Numbered from the stretch's first letter, positions 27,255-38,325 are shown. The stretch: DNA of 64,000 nucleotides from Acinetobacter sp. ANC 4805 (GCF_022549495.1 NZ_JAKZGD010000009.1:62001-126000), one strand, 5' to 3'. A program made the numbers and translations. Notes: generated from the sequence alone by a model not told the origin.

Positions 27255-27338
27255 TCAATTATCCATTAATCTTTTCAATGTTTTTGGATCTACTGCAAAA
27301 CTCTGGATGAGTTTTTCAGAATTTTTTCGAATTAACTG
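27255..27338 (-). pseudogene. C-terminal stump of a paralogue of the 26413-27254 gene
   Basis: The frame L-I-R-K-N-S-E-K-L-I-Q-S-F-A-V-D-P-K-T-L-K, ending at a stop at 27255-27257, matches the last 25 residues of the neighbouring gene (L-I-R-N-N-S-E-K-L-I-K-S-F-A-V-D-P). Upstream sequence changes abruptly into the IS remnant near 27336. It is what remains of a tandem duplicate. Confidence 0.75.
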
Positions 27339-28182
27339 TCAAAATTCCTAGCACTGAGTTTATCACCTAATAACTTGATGCAATGCATCTTAGTTTCAAC
27401 CAAACTTCTCCGATGATAGCCTGACCATTTTTTCCATAGTGTCCTGCCTAAACGTTTAACTGTTCGAAGTAATTCATTTCGCTCCTGAGAATGTGCTTTT
27501 GTATCTTTCCATGGTCTTGCATTTTTTCTGAGTGGAATCACCGCATACGCTTGTCGATCCGCAATGACTTGACGACATCTTTTTGTGTCATAAGCACCAT
27601 CGGTATAGACAGAGTCTATTCACTCATCAAGTGGAATCTGACCAAGTAAATCATCGATTACCTGTGAATCACCGATATTGTTCGTTATGAGCTGAACGAC
27701 CCGTATTTGCAATGTTTCAGCATCTATATCAATGTGGAGTTTACGCCATTGGCGACGATATTCAGGCTGATGTTTCTTCCTTTTCCATTCACCTTCACCT
27801 AAAAACTTTAAACCTGTAGAGTCCACGAACAAGTGAAGCCATCACTACTTTTTTGATAGCGAATTGCAATATCAATATACTTCTGTCTTCTGCACAGCGT
27901 GGAATAATCTGGTGCTGTCCAATCTAATCCACAGAGTTTAACTAGACTCTGAACAAAGCCTGTGACCATACATAAAGAAAGAGGAAACAGAGCTTTGATC
28001 ATTAAACAGCACTGAATTACGGTATCAGAATAGGTTTGATTTCTACCATGCTTAGCTTGTGGCTGAGCATACAATTGAGTCTGAGTGTCAAACCAAATGG
28101 AGATGTTTCCTCTGTTTATTAATGCTCTGTTATAAGAGGACCAATTGGTTGTGCGATAAATTTTGGGTGCAAGTTTCTTCAT
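27332..28182 (-). pseudogene. IS5-family transposase, frameshifted and 3'-truncated
   Basis: Fragments 28182-27808, 27832-27620 and 27541-27332 together read as an IS5/IS903-type DDE transposase: N-terminal N-W-S-S-Y-N-R-A-L-I, middle V-D-S-T-G-L-K (first Asp) and the C-terminal S-G-Y-H-R-R-S-L-V-E-T-K-M motif with the catalytic Glu. A frameshift near 27820 and an in-frame stop near 27617 inactivate it, and the C-terminus is cut off. Confidence 0.85.
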
Positions 28183-28236
28183 TTGGAAATTATATTGCTG
28201 AAGAAGCCTTTAAGAACAGCTTTGTGCAACAAAGCC
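27336..28236 (-). mobile_element. Truncated IS5-family insertion sequence
   Basis: The right end (28221-28236) is a terminal repeat of the form GGCTTTGTTGCACAAA on the minus strand. The transposase reading frame follows from 28182 but is broken into three pieces. The left end and the last part of the transposase are missing: after A-R-N-F-D-S the sequence switches to the paralogue stump near 27336. It is therefore a dead copy with one end. Confidence 0.8.
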
Positions 28237-28254
28237 AACCACAATTAAAAATAA

Positions 28255-29009
28255 TTAATACAACTTAAAAATTCGATTATGTTTTGGTTGTAGCACATAA
28301 ACTATGTCTGAATATGGATCTACAATATAAAAACCACTTCCATCCTCAACCTGCTTCTTATACCACTCCACAGATTTAAAATTAAAATAATAGGGGTATA
28401 TGTTAGTTAATTGCGTCTCAAAATAATCATATATGCCATATTTTTTATATTCAGAACCTCTATAATAGTCACTATTATCGTAAATACAATTCAGTTTTTT
28501 ATTTATTAATGATATTGGAGAAATATTATAAAAAACTAAATCATAATTTAAATTCTCAAAACCACCACTATCACCCACAAACTGAATTCTGTTTTTTCAT
28601 AAAATGAAATTATTGCATCATAATTTCTCAAATCTAAATTTTTAATATTTATATATATTTTTTTCGCATTTAACTTCTCATCTTCCTGATACTTTATTTT
28701 ATCATCAAAGTATTGATTAATTTCTTTCACACCTTTTGTTTTAATCAAATATTCGGATACTTGTTTATTTAATTTATATACAAAAAAACCACACTCTACA
28801 TATTTAATCACATTATTACCAGATTCCCCTCCAGCATCATAAGAAAACTCATAATATTCAGCCATAAACTCTAGTTCTGCACCAGAAAATAATTGGATAA
28901 ATTTATCCTTTCTTGTAACATCTACATCACCTGCAGTAAATTTTGATTTTACCCATGGGTACAGTCCAAAATATATAATTGAAACAATGATAAATAATAT
29001 AATCAGCAA
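28255..29009 (-). pseudogene. Membrane-anchored protein gene with a frameshift in an A/T homopolymer
   Basis: The N-terminal part (29009-28548) has a membrane helix at residues 1-17 and a soluble domain. The second part (to 28255) continues in another frame. Adding one base to the T6 tract at 28592-28597 (A6 on the coding strand) joins them as ...F-Y-E-K-N-R-I-Q-F-V-G-D-S-G-G-F-E-N-L-N-Y-D-L..., one protein of about 250 residues. Not recognised. It lies in a patch of other decaying accessory genes. Confidence 0.6.
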
Positions 29010-29100
29010 CCATTTCCATACATTAATAATTTTTATCCTTTTTATTACTGAGTAGATTATTAGGTCTCATTTTCTCAACCTCATTAAACAAGCTAAAAGT

Positions 29101-29739
29101 CTAATTAACATAATTAACTACACCTGAAATTTGATCCATATAGCACATCAGCTCTGGTGTCTTCTCAGCTTGAATAAGTTTTATCGTTCGTGAGGGATCA
29201 TAACCATCAAACTGGCAGTAAAATAAAGGCTCACCCCGCTTTAGAATTAAATCTTTTGAAGTGTCATGCCATTCAAATGCCCACATCAGTGGACGAGGCC
29301 AAATATGAATCGGAAAACGTCCACCAAAGATGGTGCCCGGCAGTGGATTCTTACGATAATGCCCAAAAGCATCGAGTTGAGTGAGATACACAACTTCATC
29401 TGCAATAAAACAATAAGGAAGTTTAAGTTGTAAAATTGGAACTTGTGGGGTACGCCATTCATTTTCATTAACGAGTGTGAGCAGCTCTCTCAATTTATTG
29501 GCACGTACAGGGGACTGATCGCCCAATACATTGACTAAAGTTGGCTTACCTTGCGTATCTCTGTTAAAGCGTAGGTGAAAGTCAAAAGGACAATTAATCA
29601 CAAAATAGCGACTCTCAAGTTGTAACACAGCAGGACAGCGACTTGCTGATTTTGCATGTTTCGTTTGGGATTGTGAACGCATCCGATAAGGTGGTTCATA
29701 CAGAAGAGATGCTTTATCCTCTGTTAAAAACCAACCCAC
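29101..29739 (-). CDS. Hypothetical protein
   Basis: 212 residues from a GTG with GGGGAAGGG 8 bp upstream. It is rich in aromatic residues, prolines and short strands (P-L-P-G-T-I-F-G-G-R-F-P-I-H-I-W-P-R-P), with no signal peptide or membrane segment. I do not recognise the family. It is the last gene before the tRNA-Ser island; downstream genes on the same strand are decayed. Confidence 0.55.
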   Translation of the reverse strand: MGWFLTEDKASLLYEPPYRMRSQSQTKHAKSASRCPAVLQLESRYFVINCPFDFHLRFNRDTQGKPTLVNVLGDQSPVRANKLRELLTLVNENEWRTPQVPILQLKLPYCFIADEVVYLTQLDAFGHYRKNPLPGTIFGGRFPIHIWPRPLMWAFEWHDTSKDLILKRGEPLFYCQFDGYDPSRTIKLIQAEKTPELMCYMDQISGVVNYVN

Positions 29740-29769
29740 TTGGATTGGCCCTTCCCCTATATTTTTTTA

Positions 29770-30352
29770 ATCATCTTCGATTGCGAAATAAATATGCATA
29801 TTTAACTGTTCTTTTGTTTATTTTCACTTTAACACAAGAAAACAAATAAAATACAGAACGGTATGTTTAAAATCTAATTTTAGATCAACTATTCTGAATT
29901 AGAAAATAATGGGATTGTTTTTAATGCCCCATTCATTACCAATTCAGAGCCTGCACCAATTGACGTGTGTAGACTGCCCTTGTACTAGTCCCAAGAACAT
30001 AACTATTACGATCTCAATCAGCCCTATGTTGGAGAACGGTTAAAAGTATAAAAGCCCAGCTCGTTGATTCTGATTTCTAGCTTCGCGTTAACGATCATAA
30101 TCCAACTATCTCCATCGAACGAAATCTATACTAAAACTCAACACCCTCTCTGATGTGCAATCTATTAATGCTGAGGATCTTTTTATGTAAATCAGCAATA
30201 AATACCATACGCTTTTCATAAAAGCGCAAAATAAATTTCCAGGAACTTTGATCTTCATTTTTCTTCTGTTATTTGTTTATGGAATTCCCAACTGCCTAAT
30301 TTGCTTTTCCTATTCTAACCTTATCAATCCAAACTAGTTAAATTTAATCCAA
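29770..30352. other. Intergenic stretch left of the island boundary
   Basis: About 580 bp without a supported gene. Short open stretches (for example near 29914-30045) have no ribosome-binding site and may be remnants of a degraded gene. Confidence 0.4.
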
Positions 30353-30437
30353 AGTTTGATGAGGGAGTGAATATATAGACAAAAAAATAAGCTCTTGTAA
30401 AAACAAGAGCTTATTTAGATATTTGGCGGAAGCGGTG
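30353..30437. repeat. Left attachment site of the tRNA-Ser island
   Basis: The 17 bp at 30421-30437 repeat 62594-62610 exactly and equal the 3' end of tRNA-Ser including CCA. Just before it, 30390-30412 forms the hairpin AAGCTCTTG/CAAGAGCTT, the counterpart of the tRNA terminator at 62563-62585. The similarity reaches back to a TTTGATGAGGG word (30355-30365 and 62518-62528). The P4-type integrase gene begins 150 bp to the right. Confidence 0.88.
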
Positions 30438-30555
30438 TCCGTCTAACACTAATCCCAAGAAGTCCAAAACAATATTATAAATTAATATTTTTCAATTAAT
30501 TACAATTATACCCATCCAACCTAGTCTTGTCTAATCCGACCATTTCCAGTATTTT

Positions 30556-30579
30556 ATGAGGGGTAGGTTGAGGGGTAAA
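30556..30579 (+). repeat. Integrase leader repeat, left copy
   Basis: 24 bp (ATGAGGGGTAGG followed by TTGAGGGGTAAA) immediately upstream of the integrase start, repeated exactly at 62522-62545 at the other island end. It contains the word GAGGGGTA twice, suggesting a protein-binding site such as an operator or integrase arm site. Confidence 0.6.
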
Positions 30580-30586
30580 TAAAAGA

Positions 30587-31864
30587 ATGCCAAAGAAATC
30601 CAAAGAGCTTTCTGCACTCAGTGTAGCAAGAATTAAAGAGACTGGTCGATACCACGTAGGCGGCGTTGATGGTCTTTGTTTAAATGTTGAAAGAGATTCC
30701 CGTGTCTGGATTTTACGTGCCGTTGTGGGAAAACGTCTGGATAAAGATGGAAAATTAAAACCTCATCGCCGTGATATTGGTATTGGCCCCTACCCTGAAG
30801 TTTCCTTGGCAGAAGCCCGTGCCAAAGCCGCTGAATTAAAATTACAAATACGAAATGGGATTGATCCTATTGTGCATAAACAGGAACAGCTTGAAAAGCT
30901 GCATGTCCAGCAACTACGGAATAAAACATTCATGGAATGTGCAAAAGTTGTTATTGCCAATAAAACCCGTGAACTCAAAAATCAAAAGCATATCGGACAA
31001 TGGTCAACAACACTGGAAACCTATATCTATCCAACGCTGGGTGATCTCACCATTGGCACCATTACCAAAGTAGATATTGCTGAAGCTCTCAAACCAATCT
31101 GGATTGAAAAAAATGAAACAGCCAGACGTATTCGTGGTCGTATAGAAACCATTTTTGATTATGCCAAGGCTATGGGATATTTTGAGGGTGACAACCCTGC
31201 TGAATGGAAAGGCAATCTTGAACCTATATTAGGTAACTTAAAGCAGGAATCACGCCCACATCCATCCCTGCCTTATGAACAGGTTGCTGAGTTTATCCAG
31301 CATTTAAGACAGAAAAAAGGGATTTCCCCTAAAGCTCTGGAATTTGCGATTTTAACTGCATGTCGATCTGGTGAGATTTTTGGGGCTAAATGGCAGGAAA
31401 TTGATTTTAAGAATAAGGTTTGGATTATTCCTAAAGAACGGATGAAAGCAGAAAAGGAACATCGCGTACCTTTGTCTGAAGAAGCCATCACGTTGCTTGA
31501 ATCAATCAAAAATCATACTCAAGCACAAGATTTCATTTTCCCTGCCCCACGTTCTGGAGAAATGCTTTCTGATATGTCATTAACCACATTGATCAAACGG
31601 ATGCATGAGCAGAAGCTTAAAGAAGATGGCTTAGGCTATATTGATCCAAAACAAAATCGTGTGGTTACAACACACGGTTTCCGTTCTACATTCCGTGATT
31701 GGTCAGCCGATAAAACGGATTATTCACGGGAAGTTTGTGAGCATGTACTTGCCCATAAACTACCCGATGAAGTTGAAGCTTCTTACTTACGTGGAGGGTA
31801 CCTTGAAAAACGTAAAGGTTTAATGGCTGATTGGACTGAATTCTGTTGTACACACTTTAACTAG
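30587..31864 (+). CDS. P4-type site-specific integrase of the tRNA-Ser island
   Basis: 425 residues with the N-terminal DUF4102-type domain (L-S-A-L-S-V-A-R-I-K...G-G-V-D-G-L-C-L) and the tyrosine recombinase core: T-A-C-R-S-G-E (Arg), T-H-G-F-R (H-x-x-R), L-A-H-K (His) and the nucleophile in A-S-Y-L-R-G. P4-like integrases insert islands into tRNA 3' ends. The att repeat lies 150 bp upstream and the target tRNA-Ser is 32 kb to the right, so this enzyme defines the island. Confidence 0.93.
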   Translation: MPKKSKELSALSVARIKETGRYHVGGVDGLCLNVERDSRVWILRAVVGKRLDKDGKLKPHRRDIGIGPYPEVSLAEARAKAAELKLQIRNGIDPIVHKQEQLEKLHVQQLRNKTFMECAKVVIANKTRELKNQKHIGQWSTTLETYIYPTLGDLTIGTITKVDIAEALKPIWIEKNETARRIRGRIETIFDYAKAMGYFEGDNPAEWKGNLEPILGNLKQESRPHPSLPYEQVAEFIQHLRQKKGISPKALEFAILTACRSGEIFGAKWQEIDFKNKVWIIPKERMKAEKEHRVPLSEEAITLLESIKNHTQAQDFIFPAPRSGEMLSDMSLTTLIKRMHEQKLKEDGLGYIDPKQNRVVTTHGFRSTFRDWSADKTDYSREVCEHVLAHKLPDEVEASYLRGGYLEKRKGLMADWTEFCCTHFN

Positions 31865-31869
31865 ACATC

Positions 31870-31914
31870 ATAAAACGAATGCTTCAGCCTTAGATGGCTG
31901 AAGCATTCGTTTTA
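31870..31914. terminator. Strong bidirectional terminator between integrase and copper genes
   Basis: AAAACGAATGCTTCAGCC pairs with GGCTGAAGCATTCGTTTT around a 7-base loop: an 18-bp stem flanked by A- and T-runs, between convergent genes. Confidence 0.85.
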
Positions 31915-31976
31915 AAGGGAATTAAACAGATTTTTTTACAGGCTCTGTACTCTTGATATTAGTTATACTTTTGACA

Positions 31977-32342
31977 TTACTTGTTTTCTGGTTTAACACT
32001 TACGATTGTGTAAATTTCACCATCTGCTTTTAATTCAAAATCAACTTTTTGCCCTACTGCAAGCCCATTTAACAACTTAGGATCTGCAACCTTAAAACCC
32101 ATTGTCATTGCTGGCCATTTAATCGCTGCAATTGCCTCATGATTGAGTGTCAAAATATTTTCTTTCGTATTAATAGCCGTAATAACGCCAACAGCTTGAG
32201 CTGTCATTGCTGTAGATGATTCTTTACTCATCTGCTCCATAGGTGCTTCCGCTTTCTTTTGCTCTGATGCCTCATTTTTACTACAAGCGCTTAACGTAGC
32301 AATAGTTGCAACAAGAGCTACAATTTTCATAAATTTAAACAT
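31977..32342 (-). CDS. cusF: CusF-like periplasmic copper-binding lipoprotein
   Basis: 121 residues with a lipobox (L-S-A-C at about 20) and a CusF fold. The copper site signature reads I-K-W-P-A-M-T-M-G-F, supplying the Trp and two Met ligands of CusF. CusF hands Cu(I)/Ag(I) to CusB. Unlike E. coli CusF it is predicted to be lipid-anchored. It is last in the cusCBA-F direction, 34 bp after cusA. Confidence 0.88.
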   Translation of the reverse strand: MFKFMKIVALVATIATLSACSKNEASEQKKAEAPMEQMSKESSTAMTAQAVGVITAINTKENILTLNHEAIAAIKWPAMTMGFKVADPKLLNGLAVGQKVDFELKADGEIYTIVSVKPENK

Positions 32343-32375
32343 AATAAAACCTCTTTGAACGAAATAATAAAACTA

Positions 32376-35300
32376 TCAAGATTTTGATAGTTTCCTTTTG
32401 ATTAGAAGTTGGTAGGCAGCGGGGATAACAAACATTGATAAAAGCGGAGCTGAAATCATGCCTCCAACCATCGGTAAAGCAATACGGCTCATCAATTCAG
32501 AACCTGTTCCAGTCCCCAAAAGAATAGGAAGTAGCCCGACTAAAATTACAGCTACAGTCATCGCTTTTGGGCGAACACGTAGAACAGCCCCTGTACGAAG
32601 TGCGTCATTGAGCTGTTGTTCAGTTAAGGATTTTTCAGAAGACTGCGTTTGTTGTATGGCTTGCTTTAAATAAAACAACATGACCACACCAAACTCTGCG
32701 GCAACACCCGCAAGTGCAATAAAGCCTACTGCTATGGCAATTGAAAAGTTATAGCCACTGAAATACATTGCCCAAATACCACCGATTAAAGCGAATGGTA
32801 GAGTCAGCATAATCAGAGCGGCATCTTGTACTTGTCTAAAAATCAAATAGAGCAATAGAAAAATGATCATCAAAGTGATTGGTATCACCACCTTTAGACG
32901 AGCATTTGCTCTTTCCATAAACTCAAATTGACCTGAATAACTAATACTCATACCCGCAGAGCGTTTCACTTGTTCATCAATAGATCGTTTCAAATCCTGA
33001 ACTACAGAAGCTAAATCACGCTCTTGTACATCAACATAGACCCAACCACTTGGGCGAGCATTCTCACTTTTTAGCATTGGGGGGCCATCAGTGATTTGAA
33101 TATTGGCAATGCTACTCAAAACAATTTGCTGACCTGATTCAGTCAGAATTGGTAGATTCCTTAAGGCTTCAAGTGAATCTCGGATTTCTCGTGGATAACG
33201 TACATTAATAGGATACCTAGCTAATCCCTCAACAGTTTCCCCAATATTCTCCCCACCAATTGCTGATGACACAATTTGCTGTACATCATTGATATTAAGA
33301 CCATAACGTGCAGCTTGCTTTCGATTAATATCGATATCAACATATCGCCCACCTGTGAGTCGTTCAGCTAAAGCTGAGCTAACACCGGGTATCTTTTTGG
33401 CAACCTGTTCAATTTGTTGTGCGACCCGATCAATATCTTGCAAATCATTTGCTGAAATCTTAATCCCGATTGGGCTTTTAACCCCAGTTGCCAACATATC
33501 AATTCGGTTACGAATAGGTGGCACCCAGATATTTGTTAAACCCGGTACTTGAACCGCTTTATCCAGTTCTTTTACTAACTTGTCGGGTGTCATACCTGAA
33601 CGCCATTCAGATCGCGGTTTAAACTGAATCGTGGTTTCAAACATTTCTAAAGGTGCTGGATCTGTAGCTGACTCTGCTCGCCCAGCTTTACCAAATGCCG
33701 TGGCAACCTCTGGAACAGTTTTAATCATTCGATCAGTCTGTTGAAGTAACTCAGAAGCTTTTGCTGCGGACAATCCCGGTAAAGCCGAAGGCATATACAG
33801 TAAATCACCTTCATCCATATTGGGCAGGAACTCTCCACCTAAGCGAGTTAAAGGGAAAAGACTGAGAAGAAAAATGAATGATGCACCAAATAAAGTTGTC
33901 TTTGGATAAGCTAAGACCTTATCCAACATCGGACGGTATATTTTGATTAGAAAACGGTTTAATGGATTGCATTGTTCAGAGGGTAACTTCCCTCGAATCC
34001 AGTACCCCATCAAAATTGGAATCAGTGTAATTGATAACCCTGCGGCAGCGGCCATGGCATAAGTTTTAGTAAATGCCAATGGAGAAAACAGTCGTCCTTC
34101 TTGTGCTTGTAAAGTAAAAATAGGAATAAAGGATAAAGTAATGATGAGTAAACAGAAAAATAAAGCAGGTCCAACCTCACTAGCAGAATGCGTAATGATG
34201 TCCCAACGCTCTTGTGTTTTTAAAACTTGATCAGGATGTTCATGTTGCCAAGCTTCGATATGCTTATGTGCGTTTTCGACCATAACCACAGCGGCATCGA
34301 CCATAGCGCCAATTGCAATGGCAATACCACCCAATGACATGATATTGGCATTTAGTCCCTGATAATACATCAATAAAAAAGCTGACAAGATTCCCAAGGG
34401 CAAAGAAACAATCGCAACCATTGCTGAACGTAAATGCCAGAGGAATAATCCACAAACCAAAGCCACCACAATAAATTCTTCAATCAATTTATGGCTTAAA
34501 TTTTCTACAGCCCGATCAATCAATTGACTGCGATCATATACTGGAACAACTTGCACGCCTTTCGGTAGACTCTGTTGTAATTCGGCAAGTTTTTCTTTTA
34601 CAGCAGTAATGGTTTCACGTGCATTTTTACCAGCACGTAAAATCACAACACCTCCAACGGTTTCTCCTTGTCCATTAAGTTCAGTAATTCCACGACGCAT
34701 TTCAGGTCCGAGTTGAATCGTTGCAACCTCTCCAAGAGTGATTGGGATGCCTAAACCGTTCGTACGTAATGGGATCTGCCGAAAATCTTCTAATGTTTTT
34801 AAATAACCAGAAGCTCTTACCATATATTCAGTTTCAGCCATTTCTAGGACTGAACCGCCAGTTTCCTGATTTGCCTTTTGAATTGCCTCAATGATACTTC
34901 GTTGAGTTATACCGAATGCTGCCATCTTGGTAGGGTCTAAAACAATTTGATACTGCTTAACCATTCCCCCAATTGTGGCAACCTCAGCCACATTCGGTAC
35001 TGTCTTTAGTTCATACTTCAAAAACCAGTCTTGTATGCTTCGCAGTTGTGAGAGATCATGTTGCCCTGTTGGATCAACCAAAGCATATTCGTAAATCCAA
35101 CCAACACCTGTAGCATCTGGTCCTAATGAAGATTTTGCATTTGTAGGCATTCGCCCTTGTATTTGATTCAGATATTCCAACACGCGAGAACGTGCCCAGT
35201 AAAGATCAGTATGTTCATCAAAAATGATATAAACAAACGAATCACCAAAAAAAGAATAGCCCCGAACAGCTTTAACACCGGGCACTGATAACATGGTCGT

Positions 35301-35510
35301 TGTTAAAGGATACGTCACCTGATTTTCAACAATTTGTGGTGCTTGACCGGGAAAATTAGTTCGCACAATAACTTGTACATCAGACAGATCTGGCAAAGCA
35401 TCAACCGGAGTATTTTTGACAGCCCAAGTTCCCCAAACGGCAAGAACTACAGCAGCTAATAAGACAAATACTCGATTTGCAATTGAAAAACGAATAATAC
35501 GGGTGATCAT
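32376..35510 (-). CDS. cusA: CusA-family copper/silver RND efflux pump
   Basis: 1044 residues with the HME-RND fold. TM4 reads [17 protein letters not shown] and the periplasmic region has the Met-rich path typical of CusA. It exports monovalent copper from periplasm and cytoplasm with CusB and CusC. About one third identical by eye to the CzcA at 19635 but of the Cu/Ag subtype. Gaps to cusB and cusF are short, showing an operon. Confidence 0.9.
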   Translation of the reverse strand: MITRIIRFSIANRVFVLLAAVVLAVWGTWAVKNTPVDALPDLSDVQVIVRTNFPGQAPQIVENQVTYPLTTTMLSVPGVKAVRGYSFFGDSFVYIIFDEHTDLYWARSRVLEYLNQIQGRMPTNAKSSLGPDATGVGWIYEYALVDPTGQHDLSQLRSIQDWFLKYELKTVPNVAEVATIGGMVKQYQIVLDPTKMAAFGITQRSIIEAIQKANQETGGSVLEMAETEYMVRASGYLKTLEDFRQIPLRTNGLGIPITLGEVATIQLGPEMRRGITELNGQGETVGGVVILRAGKNARETITAVKEKLAELQQSLPKGVQVVPVYDRSQLIDRAVENLSHKLIEEFIVVALVCGLFLWHLRSAMVAIVSLPLGILSAFLLMYYQGLNANIMSLGGIAIAIGAMVDAAVVMVENAHKHIEAWQHEHPDQVLKTQERWDIITHSASEVGPALFFCLLIITLSFIPIFTLQAQEGRLFSPLAFTKTYAMAAAAGLSITLIPILMGYWIRGKLPSEQCNPLNRFLIKIYRPMLDKVLAYPKTTLFGASFIFLLSLFPLTRLGGEFLPNMDEGDLLYMPSALPGLSAAKASELLQQTDRMIKTVPEVATAFGKAGRAESATDPAPLEMFETTIQFKPRSEWRSGMTPDKLVKELDKAVQVPGLTNIWVPPIRNRIDMLATGVKSPIGIKISANDLQDIDRVAQQIEQVAKKIPGVSSALAERLTGGRYVDIDINRKQAARYGLNINDVQQIVSSAIGGENIGETVEGLARYPINVRYPREIRDSLEALRNLPILTESGQQIVLSSIANIQITDGPPMLKSENARPSGWVYVDVQERDLASVVQDLKRSIDEQVKRSAGMSISYSGQFEFMERANARLKVVIPITLMIIFLLLYLIFRQVQDAALIMLTLPFALIGGIWAMYFSGYNFSIAIAVGFIALAGVAAEFGVVMLFYLKQAIQQTQSSEKSLTEQQLNDALRTGAVLRVRPKAMTVAVILVGLLPILLGTGTGSELMSRIALPMVGGMISAPLLSMFVIPAAYQLLIKRKLSKS

Positions 35511-35524
35511 GATGGTTCTCCCGT

Positions 35525-37024
35525 TTAGTTCTTCATAGATGTCATAGACATCTTGGAAATGTCAGAAATCACATAAGCATCCCCAACATGTGTAAAGCGG
35601 AAACTGACCTGATCTCCTTGCTGAATTTGGGTAAATGGTTGTACTGGTTGTTTAAAGCCCATGGTCATAGCCCCCCAACCCAACTCAGCAATTGCCTGAT
35701 GTGAAATGGTAATGTCTTGAGCTGTAACTTTTTCCACTTTACCAATGCCTTGGTATATTGATGCCTTAGTTACTTGAGATGAAGTAATCGATTGTCCAGT
35801 GTTTAACTTATCCAGTACACCCTGTAAATTGGCCTCAGAATCAATTATGAATTGTCCCGAAACCACTACTTTCTGACCAGCGTTCAAACCCTGTAGAATT
35901 GCTATTTTATTTCCATCACTCTGCCCTAACTGTACAACAACAGGTTCAAAACGCCCTTGTTCATGTGCCACAATGACGATATTACGAGTACCGGTACGTA
36001 TAACAGCTTGCTCTGGCACAACTAAACTGCTTTGAGGATTGTTGGAGAATTTGACAGAAGCAAACATTCCTGGCTTGAGTTGTCCCTCTCTATTGGGTAA
36101 CTCAATACGAACTTTTATGGTTCTGCTTGTGGTATCTAGTGTTGGTAAAATATCAATGACTTTACCAGACACTTTTTGAGGATATGCAGCAAAAGTTGCT
36201 TCGACTTTAGCACCTCGTTTTATTCCAGCAATTTGCGTTTCAGGCACTGCTGCTTCTAACCAAATTGGATTAATTCCTTTAATTGAAGCAAGTGTTTGCC
36301 CCATAGTTAAAGTCATTCCACTATGAACTTCTAATGAGTCAATGAATCCACTTATAGGAGCACTCAAAGTCATATTAGATTGTACTTGATGTGTTTGTTC
36401 GACTTGATGGATCACATTTGGTGGGATTCCCAGAAGCCGTAGGCGTTGTCGACTTGCTTGAATAAGAGAACGGTCTCCTATTTTAAGTACTGCCAAAAAC
36501 TCGGTCTGCTCCCCAGTCCATTCTGGTATTGAAATATCAGCAATCGGGCTCCCTTCGGTCACCATATCTCCAACAGCATGCCCATACACTCGCTGAACAA
36601 AGCCACTTGCTCTAGTTTGTAAAATAGCTGTTTGCCGTTCATTTGCTTGTAATATGCCATTAGTAAACATGGCATTTCCAATTACAGCCTGTTCAACAGT
36701 GCCGTAACGGATGGCTAAATTTTGTTGAAGAGATGGATCTATTTTGACTGTAGGACGACTTTCATCCGTCATCGCAGTATTTTCGTCTGCATATTTAGGT
36801 ACCAGTTGCATGTCCATAAATGGAGACTTGCCTGGCTTATCAAAATGCTGTTCTGGTTTCATTGGATCGTACCAATAAAGCACTTTAGCATCCTGCTTCT
36901 GGCTTACCGATGCCGATTGAGAACCCTCTTCCTGATGAGCAAACCAATATCCGGCACCGCCACCTACGACAAGACTAATTGTGGCAACTCCCATGACAGT
37001 CATTGCCAATTTATTTCTTAACAT
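35525..37024 (-). CDS. cusB: CusB-family adaptor with C-terminal CusF-like domain
   Basis: 499 residues: a membrane anchor (8-28), an N-terminal heavy-metal-binding motif Y-W-Y-D-P-M-K-P...[12 protein letters not shown], an adaptor core, and a C-terminal extension (about 425-495) carrying [10 protein letters not shown], the Trp-Met-x-Met copper site of CusF. It is a natural CusB-CusF fusion, alongside the separate cusF gene. Its stop overlaps nothing; its start is adjacent to the cusC stop (37024). Confidence 0.9.
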   Translation of the reverse strand: MLRNKLAMTVMGVATISLVVGGGAGYWFAHQEEGSQSASVSQKQDAKVLYWYDPMKPEQHFDKPGKSPFMDMQLVPKYADENTAMTDESRPTVKIDPSLQQNLAIRYGTVEQAVIGNAMFTNGILQANERQTAILQTRASGFVQRVYGHAVGDMVTEGSPIADISIPEWTGEQTEFLAVLKIGDRSLIQASRQRLRLLGIPPNVIHQVEQTHQVQSNMTLSAPISGFIDSLEVHSGMTLTMGQTLASIKGINPIWLEAAVPETQIAGIKRGAKVEATFAAYPQKVSGKVIDILPTLDTTSRTIKVRIELPNREGQLKPGMFASVKFSNNPQSSLVVPEQAVIRTGTRNIVIVAHEQGRFEPVVVQLGQSDGNKIAILQGLNAGQKVVVSGQFIIDSEANLQGVLDKLNTGQSITSSQVTKASIYQGIGKVEKVTAQDITISHQAIAELGWGAMTMGFKQPVQPFTQIQQGDQVSFRFTHVGDAYVISDISKMSMTSMKN

Positions 37025-38325
37025 TATGGCTGCTCCTCAGCATGGTTTAAGGTCGGTTCTACAAAAGAAAAATAGAGCTGGGCTTTGATCATTGCTTGCT
37101 GTTGTTGTAAATCGATGAGGCGTAATCGCTGATTTAGTAATGCTTGTCGTGTCTCAATGACATCTGACAAATTGGCTTTACCAGCCTGATAACTTGCTAG
37201 CTGTAAATTTACTTTTTGTTTAGTCAAAGGAAGTGTACTTTGAACTGTACGTTGGATTTGTTGATCAAGGGCTTTTAAGTCCGATAGCCCCTCATCTAAC
37301 ATGGTGCGATGCTCGCGGTATTTTATCTCCTGATCTGCTGTAATCCTGTTTTGTTCCGCTAAAATGGCTTGAACCAATGAACTACTTCGTTTTTTTGAAA
37401 ATACTGGTAGTTCCGTTGTCAGTTGCACACCAATCATATCTCCAAATTCAGGAGCACGGTGCTGATAGGCAAACTCGATACTCCAATCTGATTTTTGTAG
37501 GGCTTGAGCTTGCTTAAGTTTGGCTTCAGCAGTTTGCCTTTCTGCTTGAAATGCTTTCAATTCAGGATGTTGATGCAGATGATTATATAAACGTGATGTA
37601 TCAAAATTAATTACAGGTTCTTGGCTAGGCAAACTTTCTATTTCAGTTGTACGACTAGAATCCGCACTGATTAATCGGTGTAATTCTAGCTTTGCTTTAT
37701 TTAAATCTCGAAGTAAATCATCTTTTTGATCAAGTAAAACCGTTTTGTCCAGCTTAGGGGAAATCGCATTAGTAACCATAGTCCGACCAGATGTAACCTG
37801 TGTCTGCGTAATCTGGGATAACAATCCATTTTCTGAAAGAAGGTCATCATATAAGGCCAGTTTACGCTCAAGATAAAAACGCTTAAGCCATACCGATGCT
37901 ACTTTTTGACGTAACTCAATACGAAGAATTTCTGTCTGAGCATTAGCTGAACCCAATTCAGCTTTTGCTAATTCTATTTCGGCCAATCTTTTGGCACGAT
38001 TTGGAAAATCTTGCATGATGCCAATCTTTTGCATCGTCATGCCTTCTTGTGTGACTGACCATGCGGCATCGCCAGACACGGGGTAATTATCTAAGCCAAC
38101 AAACAGTTTAGGATTGGGTAAGATACCGGAAGCTGAAACCATATTCTCAGCCCCTTCAATTTGGGCACTATTTACTCTTAAAGTTGGAGCATATTGCTCG
38201 GCAAGCTTCAAAGCTGTATCCAAAGTCAGTGGCTGGGCATAGACTTGACCATAGACTAGAGAAAAACAGATCACACCTATCGGCCATCTCACCCTGCGAG
38301 ATAGCTTTTCTTTATAAAATTTCAT
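37024..38325 (-). CDS. cusC: CusC/TolC-family outer-membrane channel
   Basis: 433 residues with a signal peptide (cleavage near Y-A-Q), two outer-membrane efflux protein repeats and long helical segments. Outer-membrane component for CusAB. The stop shares a base with the cusB start region, so translation is coupled. Confidence 0.87.
   Translation of the reverse strand: MKFYKEKLSRRVRWPIGVICFSLVYGQVYAQPLTLDTALKLAEQYAPTLRVNSAQIEGAENMVSASGILPNPKLFVGLDNYPVSGDAAWSVTQEGMTMQKIGIMQDFPNRAKRLAEIELAKAELGSANAQTEILRIELRQKVASVWLKRFYLERKLALYDDLLSENGLLSQITQTQVTSGRTMVTNAISPKLDKTVLLDQKDDLLRDLNKAKLELHRLISADSSRTTEIESLPSQEPVINFDTSRLYNHLHQHPELKAFQAERQTAEAKLKQAQALQKSDWSIEFAYQHRAPEFGDMIGVQLTTELPVFSKKRSSSLVQAILAEQNRITADQEIKYREHRTMLDEGLSDLKALDQQIQRTVQSTLPLTKQKVNLQLASYQAGKANLSDVIETRQALLNQRLRLIDLQQQQAMIKAQLYFSFVEPTLNHAEEQP

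Noticed and set aside
29914..30045. A short plus-strand gene left of the island
   Set aside because: It has no ribosome-binding site and no recognisable motif; treated as non-coding or remnant.
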